Positions 7,138 through 10,575 of a stretch of 10,575 nucleotides of DNA are shown piece after piece. Under the pieces are notes generated by a model. It saw only the letters and a list, made by a program, of their open reading frames with translations, searched no databases and was not told the origin of the DNA. A program made the position numbers and the translations under genes. Position 1 is the first letter of the stretch. Every line of letters starts with the position of its first letter. The stretch is from Desulfobacteraceae bacterium. GTDB lineage: Bacteria; Desulfobacterota; Desulfobacteria; Desulfobacterales; SG8-13. The DNA lies in assembly GCA_029287875.1 (NCBI GenBank), contig JARFQH010000374.1, positions 1-10,575 of the forward strand, given 5' to 3'.

Positions 7138-7740
7138 CTACACCTTCCCTATTGCAATGATAAAGATTTCCTTGCTCGCCTTGCGGCTGCTCTTCGGTTT
7201 GAAGATTTTCACTTTATCGAAGTAGATGCGGACCTCATCCCGATAGGATTGAAAGTCCTCGCCCTGAAGAATTTTACTGACAAAACTGCCACCCGGCAGC
7301 AACACCCGGACGGCTATGTTGAGTGCTGCGCTGCAGAGAGCATGGGATCGCGCGGCGTCGGTGCTCTTCTGGCCGGTGGTAGAGGGTGCCATATCGCTCA
7401 GGACGACGTGATACCCGTCACCGATGGCTGTCAGCAGGGCCTCGTCCGGCGACAGGGCATCACCGGTGTAGACGACAGCGTTGTTCGGCACATGGACGGT
7501 GACCGGCTGCAGGTCGACCCCCACGACCTTGCCGCCGGGCCCGGTCAACTGAGACGAGTAAAGCAGCCACGAGCCGGGTGCACAACCGCAATCGAGGACG
7601 TGGTGGCCCTTTTTGATGATGTGAAACTTGCGCTGAATTTCCTGCAGCTTGAAAACGGATCGGGCCGGGTACTTTTCTCTCCGTGCCCGCTCGGTGTAGT
7701 GGTCATCCCACCGGTTGCGTCTGGCTTTTGACGGTTTCAT
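7138..7740 (-). CDS. rlmE: 23S rRNA (uridine-2'-O)-methyltransferase RlmE (FtsJ/RrmJ)
   Basis: RlmE methylates the 2'-OH of U2552 (E. coli numbering) in the ribosomal A loop of the large subunit, using S-adenosylmethionine. The 200-residue protein has the family opening RRNRWDDHYTERARREKYPARSVFKLQEI, the SAM-binding motif VLDCGCAPGSW (residues 48-58), and the catalytic tetrad K-D-K-E at Lys31, Asp116 (LSDMAPSTTG), Lys156 (FVSKILQG) and Glu191 (SKEIFI). Length and order match the E. coli enzyme (209 residues). I chose ATG 7740, preceded by a GGGG run about 6 bases upstream. An in-frame TTG at 7770 would add ten residues (MRPKACLGVY) not typical of the family. It is the first gene of a pair with yebC, whose Shine-Dalgarno overlaps this gene's stop. 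A candidate promoter lies about 200 bases upstream. Confidence 0.95.
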   Translation of the reverse strand: MKPSKARRNRWDDHYTERARREKYPARSVFKLQEIQRKFHIIKKGHHVLDCGCAPGSWLLYSSQLTGPGGKVVGVDLQPVTVHVPNNAVVYTGDALSPDEALLTAIGDGYHVVLSDMAPSTTGQKSTDAARSHALCSAALNIAVRVLLPGGSFVSKILQGEDFQSYRDEVRIYFDKVKIFKPKSSRKASKEIFIIAIGKV

Positions 7741-7780
7741 ATAAACCCCAAGGCAGGCCTTCGGCCGCAACCAAATCAGT

Positions 7781-7808
7781 GTTCAGGTTACAGGTTTCGG
7801 GTTTCAGG
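7781..7808. repeat. Four degenerate heptads of the type TTTCAGG
   Basis: The bases divide into consecutive 7-mers GTTCAGG, TTACAGG, TTTCGGG and TTTCAGG, followed by looser copies (ATTTGGGG, TTTGCTG) up to 7823. The period of 7 is clear by eye, though each unit differs by one or two bases. It lies in the presumed leader of rlmE, antisense to that gene. Function is unknown. Confidence 0.5.
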
Positions 7809-7835
7809 ATTTGGGGTTTGCTGACACCTGAAACC
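7800..7835. repeat. 9-bp perfect inverted repeat overlapping the heptads
   Basis: GGTTTCAGG at 7800-7808 and CCTGAAACC at 7827-7835 are exact reverse complements separated by 18 bases. The left arm is made of the heptad unit, so the pair looks like one inverted copy of the same unit. There is no T-run on either side, so a terminator is unlikely. Confidence 0.45.
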
Positions 7836-7882
7836 TATAAGCCTGTTCCCGATGAATCAGGTGGTTTCACTTTAACAACCCA

Positions 7883-7901
7883 TCTTCGCATTTTGCGGAG
7901 A
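7883..7901. repeat. Small hairpin with 8-base arms and a 3-base loop
   Basis: TCTTCGCA (7883-7890), loop TTT, TGCGGAGA (7894-7901). Seven of eight positions pair. The eighth is a G-U wobble in plus-strand RNA and a C-A mismatch in minus-strand RNA, so it folds better if read on the plus strand. No T-run follows on either strand. Role unknown. Confidence 0.3.
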
Positions 7902-7939
7902 AGTTACGATCTAAGACGCTAACGTTTCAAATGTCGTCC

Positions 7940-7969
7940 TCTATAGTATCATTAGCCGTTTCCCGTCAA
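7940..7969 (-). promoter_or_regulatory. Candidate sigma-70 promoter for rlmE-yebC
   Basis: On the minus strand TTGACG (7964-7969) matches the -35 consensus at 5 of 6 positions. After an 18-base spacer comes TATAGA (7940-7945), matching -10 at 4 of 6. It points toward rlmE and lies about 80 bases past the radA stop. The start of transcription would fall near 7930-7935. The call rests on consensus only. Confidence 0.45.
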
Positions 7970-8049
7970 GATCCATGCGTGCTGAGCGGCGGTGGCGAGC
8001 GCTGACTCATGCAGCAATATGTTTTATGAAGATTTGTTGGCCTTTCTTG

Positions 8050-9417
8050 TTAGAAAAGGTTTTCGATACCCTCAGATATGGTGCGGATACCGGTAATGGT
8101 CATGCTCCCGGCGCCGCTCAGCCGCTTGCGGTTGCTTTGCGGGACCAGGCACCTTGTAAATCCCATTTTCTGAGCCTCCTGGATGCGTGTTTCCACCTGA
8201 CCGATACCCCGTACTTCGCCGGTCAGGCCGACTTCGCCGAGCACCAATGTGCCCTCCGGGATCGATTTGTCCAGGAAGCTCGATGCCACTGCGGCCACGA
8301 TGCCCATGTCGGCCGCCGGTTCGTCTATTTTTACGCCGCCGGCGACGTTCATGAAAATGTCATGCCCCAGCAGCTGCATGCCGAGTTTCTTCTCCATGAC
8401 GGCCACCAACAGGGCGACCCGGTTCTGATCGAGTCCGAGGATCGTTCGTCGCGCGGTGCCGAAGCTGCTGCTGCTGGCCAGAGCCTGGAGTTCGACCAGA
8501 ATCGGACGTGTTCCCTCCATGCTGGCCGTGACGACAGAACCGGGGGCGTTGACCGGGCGCTCGGACAGAAAAATCGCCGAGGGATTTCCGACCTCTTCCA
8601 GGCCCTTGCCCTTCATTTCGAACACGCCGATCTCGTTGGTGGAGCCAAAACGGTTCTTGACGGCCCGCAGGATCCGGAAGACGTGGTTGCGGTCGCCTTC
8701 GAAGTAGAGAACCGTGTCGACCATGTGCTCGAGAAGTTTGGGTCCGGCAATGGCGCCTTCCTTGGTCACATGACCGACCAGGAAAACCGGAATACCGCTG
8801 CGCTTGGCCATGAACATCAGCCGGACGGTCGATTCCCTGACCTGGGAGACGCTGCCGGGTGCGGACGTCAACTCGCTATTGTACATGGTCTGGATCGAAT
8901 CGATCACCACAACCGCCGGATGGACCGATTTCACCATGTTCAAAATGGTCTCGAGTTCCACCTCGGCCGCCACCAACAGTTCCGGCGAAACCGTTTCCAG
9001 GCGTTTGCTCCGAATGCGCATCTGCCGAATCGACTCTTCGCCGGAAACGTAAAGCACTTTGTGGCCGCTGCCGGCCAGGCCGTGGAGGGCCTGGAGCATA
9101 AGAGTGGACTTGCCGATGCCCGGGTCGCCGCCGATCAGAACCAGCGTACCGGGCACGATTCCCCCGCCCAGGACCCGGTCGAATTCCGCAATCCCGGTCA
9201 GTAGCCGGTCTTCGGATTCCAGCTCGATGGCGTCGATCGGCACCGGCTCCGACTGCGCAGCGGTCAGGCCGGCAGCGCCGCCGTGCCCGGTCTGCGGTTG
9301 GCGGCTTTCCTCGACGAACGCATCCCAACCGCCGCAATCCGGACACTTGCCCATCCACTTGGGAGCCTGATAGCCGCACGCTTGACACACAAAAACTGTT
9401 CTGAGGGGCTTTTTCAC
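8050..9417 (-). CDS. radA: DNA repair protein RadA (Sms)
   Basis: RadA is a RecA-related ATPase that acts as a DnaB-like helicase promoting branch migration of recombination intermediates, with RecA, in the cytoplasm. The 455-residue protein has all expected parts: an N-terminal zinc finger with Cys11, Cys14, Cys25 and Cys28 (VCQACGY...GKCPDCGGW), Walker A GGDPGIGKST (Lys103), Walker B AVVVIDS (about 168-174), and the family-specific KNRFG motif (254-258). A C-terminal Lon-protease-like domain (about 285-455) includes GHDIFMNVAGGVKIDEPAADM and GEVGLTGEVR. Its length is usual. The start is GTG at 9415-9417: an in-frame TGA only two codons upstream (9421-9423) excludes a longer form. No strong Shine-Dalgarno precedes it, because the sequence there is A/T-rich. 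It is divergent from the transglycosylase gene and probably monocistronic or loosely linked to rlmE downstream. Confidence 0.97.
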   Translation of the reverse strand: MKKPLRTVFVCQACGYQAPKWMGKCPDCGGWDAFVEESRQPQTGHGGAAGLTAAQSEPVPIDAIELESEDRLLTGIAEFDRVLGGGIVPGTLVLIGGDPGIGKSTLMLQALHGLAGSGHKVLYVSGEESIRQMRIRSKRLETVSPELLVAAEVELETILNMVKSVHPAVVVIDSIQTMYNSELTSAPGSVSQVRESTVRLMFMAKRSGIPVFLVGHVTKEGAIAGPKLLEHMVDTVLYFEGDRNHVFRILRAVKNRFGSTNEIGVFEMKGKGLEEVGNPSAIFLSERPVNAPGSVVTASMEGTRPILVELQALASSSSFGTARRTILGLDQNRVALLVAVMEKKLGMQLLGHDIFMNVAGGVKIDEPAADMGIVAAVASSFLDKSIPEGTLVLGEVGLTGEVRGIGQVETRIQEAQKMGFTRCLVPQSNRKRLSGAGSMTITGIRTISEGIENLF

Positions 9418-9455
9418 GGTTCAAAAATCTTTCGAATTGTGGTAAATAGATGTTT

Positions 9456-9467
9456 ATAAATATTTAT
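9456..9467. promoter_or_regulatory. Perfect 12-bp A/T palindrome between divergent radA and transglycosylase genes
   Basis: ATAAATATTTAT reads the same on both strands. It sits 39 bases from the radA start and about 60 bases before the transglycosylase start, within the only A/T-rich part of this gap. It contains TATAAA-like -10 sequences in both directions, so it may be overlapping divergent promoter elements or an operator. I could not pair it with good -35 boxes. Confidence 0.35.
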
Positions 9468-9527
9468 CATTTCGACAATACCGGCGCAAGTCGGGAATCA
9501 AAAGCACGATTGGTTGGGTGGAGAGCG

Positions 9528-10406
9528 ATGACACAATTTACTGCGTGGCAGGGCAGGGTGATTTTTGGGTTTCTGTGCTTCCTCGGTTTGGCACTGTTGA
9601 CCGCATCGGCGGCGGCAGAGAAAAATGGTGCCTATTACCAATCCCTCCAGAAGCGGCTCATCGCAGACGGTTTCGATGCGGCGGTCATTCGGGAATTGTA
9701 TGCCCGGCCTGAGGTCAAGTTCGAAGCCAAGGGTATTTCAGTCTATTTTGTCCATCGCGAGTCGAAGGTCCATTACGAGCGATACACGGATCAACTGCAT
9801 ATCGAAAAGGCGCGCGTCTACCTTCAACAGCACCAGGCCACATTTGCGGAGGCCGAAAATCTTTACGGCGTCGACCCGGAGGTGATCACGGCCATAATCC
9901 TGGTCGAAACTCAGCTCGGCACCTTGCTGGGCAGCCGGTCGGTATTGAATACGCTCTCCACGATGGCCGCACTTTCAGACCCGAAGGTCAGGAATCTGCT
10001 GTGGCGGAAAATCAAGGATACGCCTGATCTGACGCGTGCCGTCTTCGACAAGAAGGCCGCCCGGAAATCCAAATGGGCTTATCGCGAGCTAATGGCGTTT
10101 TTACGCCATGCCCGAGCACAGGGATTCGATCCGGCCGAAATAAAGGGATCCTTTGCCGGGGCCATGGGAATCGCCCAGTTCATGCCCAGCAACATCGATA
10201 CGCTGGGCAAGGACGGCAATAACGACGGCAAGATCAACCTTTTCGACGATGCGGATGCGATTGCGAGCATCGCCTTTTATCTGAAAGAGCACGGCTGGCA
10301 GCCGGGCATCGAGCGGAAAAAGGCCGCAAAGGTCATCTACCATTACAATCACAGCGACGAATATGTTGATGCCATTTTGAGTGTCACCGAGCGCTTGAAG
10401 GGCTGA
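9528..10406 (+). CDS. mltB: Lytic murein transglycosylase, MltB (SLT_2) family
   Basis: MltB-type enzymes cut the glycan strands of peptidoglycan in the periplasm, forming 1,6-anhydromuramic ends. The 292-residue product has an N-terminal hydrophobic signal (FGFLCFLGLALLTASAAA, cleavage near residue 30). The SLT_2 domain contains the catalytic Glu127 in ILVETQLGT and the conserved KGSFAGAMGIAQFMPS (206-221). An EF-hand-like loop from Asp229 to Asp240 follows (DGNNDGKINLFD), with Asp, Asn and Asp at positions 1, 3 and 5, matching the calcium site of E. coli Slt35/MltB. The E. coli enzyme is a lipoprotein; no lipobox is seen here, since Cys17 lies inside the hydrophobic core, so this form is probably soluble or held by an uncleaved signal. 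ATG 9528 is chosen for its signal peptide and GGAGAG at 9520-9525; an in-frame ATG at 9450 would add 26 residues before the signal. The next gene overlaps or abuts its stop. Confidence 0.92.
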   Translation: MTQFTAWQGRVIFGFLCFLGLALLTASAAAEKNGAYYQSLQKRLIADGFDAAVIRELYARPEVKFEAKGISVYFVHRESKVHYERYTDQLHIEKARVYLQQHQATFAEAENLYGVDPEVITAIILVETQLGTLLGSRSVLNTLSTMAALSDPKVRNLLWRKIKDTPDLTRAVFDKKAARKSKWAYRELMAFLRHARAQGFDPAEIKGSFAGAMGIAQFMPSNIDTLGKDGNNDGKINLFDDADAIASIAFYLKEHGWQPGIERKKAAKVIYHYNHSDEYVDAILSVTERLKG

Positions 10407-10408
10407 TG

Positions 10409-10575
10409 ATGGATCTGAAATCAATTGCGGTTTTCCTGGCGCTGTGCATCCCTTTCTTTCTGCTCACCATCTGGGCCGTGGTCGACGTTGCCCAGCGTGA
10501 GTTCGAAAACAACCGCACGAAGGTCCTCTGGTGGTTGATTGCCTCGATTCCGTTCATCGGTTTCGTGCCTTATTT
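10409..10575 (+). CDS. Small membrane protein resembling the PLDc_N domain (3' end cut by window edge)
   Basis: Only 55 codons are visible before the window ends. They show a hydrophobic segment (IAVFLALCIPFFLLTIWAVV), a short charged linker (DVAQREFENNRTKVLWW) and the beginning of a second hydrophobic segment (LIASIPFIGFVPY). This pattern (two membrane helices, with a charged RxxFxNNxTKVxW linker and a PFIG motif) resembles the PLDc_N family of small inner-membrane proteins, sometimes the N-terminus of cardiolipin synthases. Whether a phospholipase D catalytic part follows cannot be seen. ATGs occur at 10406, which overlaps the transglycosylase stop by one base, and 10409. I prefer 10409 because AAGGG at 10398-10402 is then 6 bases upstream. 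The TGATGATG junction implies translational coupling with the transglycosylase gene. Confidence 0.7.
   Translation, partial: MDLKSIAVFLALCIPFFLLTIWAVVDVAQREFENNRTKVLWWLIASIPFIGFVPY

Larger units (their letters stand above)
7741..8049. other. 309-base intergenic region between radA and rlmE
   Basis: No convincing gene is present; the small open frames here lack a Shine-Dalgarno and any family signature. The region holds, from the rlmE side: a degenerate heptad repeat with an inverted repeat (7781-7835), a compact hairpin (7883-7901), and a candidate minus-strand promoter (7940-7969). If that promoter is used, rlmE has a leader of roughly 190 bases. I see no classical GC-rich hairpin with T-run after the radA stop at 8050-8052. 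Confidence 0.6.

Noticed and set aside
7741..7770. Upstream TTG start that would lengthen RlmE by 10 residues
   Set aside because: The family starts near the MKPSKARRNRW-like segment; ATG 7740 fits the usual length, and the added residues are not family-like.
7781..7835. CRISPR-like array
   Set aside because: The units are only 7 bases, contiguous and degenerate, with no unique spacers and no cas genes nearby.
7975..9204. Long plus-strand open frame of about 409 codons antisense to radA
   Set aside because: It lies opposite the clearly recognised radA gene, has no Shine-Dalgarno or domain signature, and has a composition (many His, Asp, Gln, Gly) typical of a frame shadowing a GC-rich gene.
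9558..9590. Lipobox at Cys17 of the transglycosylase
   Set aside because: The residues before the Cys (Phe-Gly-Phe-Leu) do not match the lipobox pattern and the Cys is in the middle of the hydrophobic core.
9588..9603. TTGGCAC resembling the -24 element of a sigma-54 promoter
   Set aside because: The required GC-containing -12 element at the right distance is absent and the site lies inside the transglycosylase coding region.

Overview
The window looks like ordinary chromosomal DNA of a Gram-negative, moderately GC-rich bacterium. LolA, a periplasmic MltB-type transglycosylase and a two-component system with a sigma-54 activator all imply a cell with an outer membrane. Gene content and codon style suggest Desulfobacterota (a Desulfobacteraceae- or Desulfosarcina-like deltaproteobacterium). 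That placement is inference from gene content, not a search result.

Layout. Positions 1-5425 hold five plus-strand genes: a sensor histidine kinase cut by the left edge, its overlapping NtrC-type response regulator, a thioredoxin-like protein with two N-terminal zinc ribbons, an unrecognised 301-residue helical protein, and LolA. Quinolinate synthase (nadA) follows LolA on the plus strand, 16 bases downstream. nadA then converges on a minus-strand pair, rlmE-yebC, and a perfect 11-bp hairpin lies in the convergence point. Upstream of rlmE is the one long gene-free stretch (7741-8049). It holds a degenerate heptad repeat, two possible hairpins and a candidate promoter. radA comes next on the minus strand. 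It is divergent from an MltB-family lytic transglycosylase on the plus strand, with a 12-bp A/T palindrome in the shared intergenic region. The window ends inside a small membrane protein that resembles the N-terminal segment of PLDc_N proteins and is translationally coupled to the transglycosylase.

How the genes work together. The kinase and regulator form one signalling unit, and the Met/His-rich sensor region hints at metal or envelope sensing of the ZraSR kind. LolA and the transglycosylase serve envelope biogenesis. rlmE and yebC form a tight translation-related operon: a 23S rRNA 2'-O-methyltransferase followed by a YebC/TACO1 factor. radA (recombination repair) and nadA (NAD synthesis) are housekeeping genes. 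I see no mobile element, CRISPR array, tRNA or rRNA, and no evident novel defence or biosynthetic system. The least explained items are the tandem-ribbon thioredoxin with a CPTC active site, its unknown neighbour, and several small inverted repeats.
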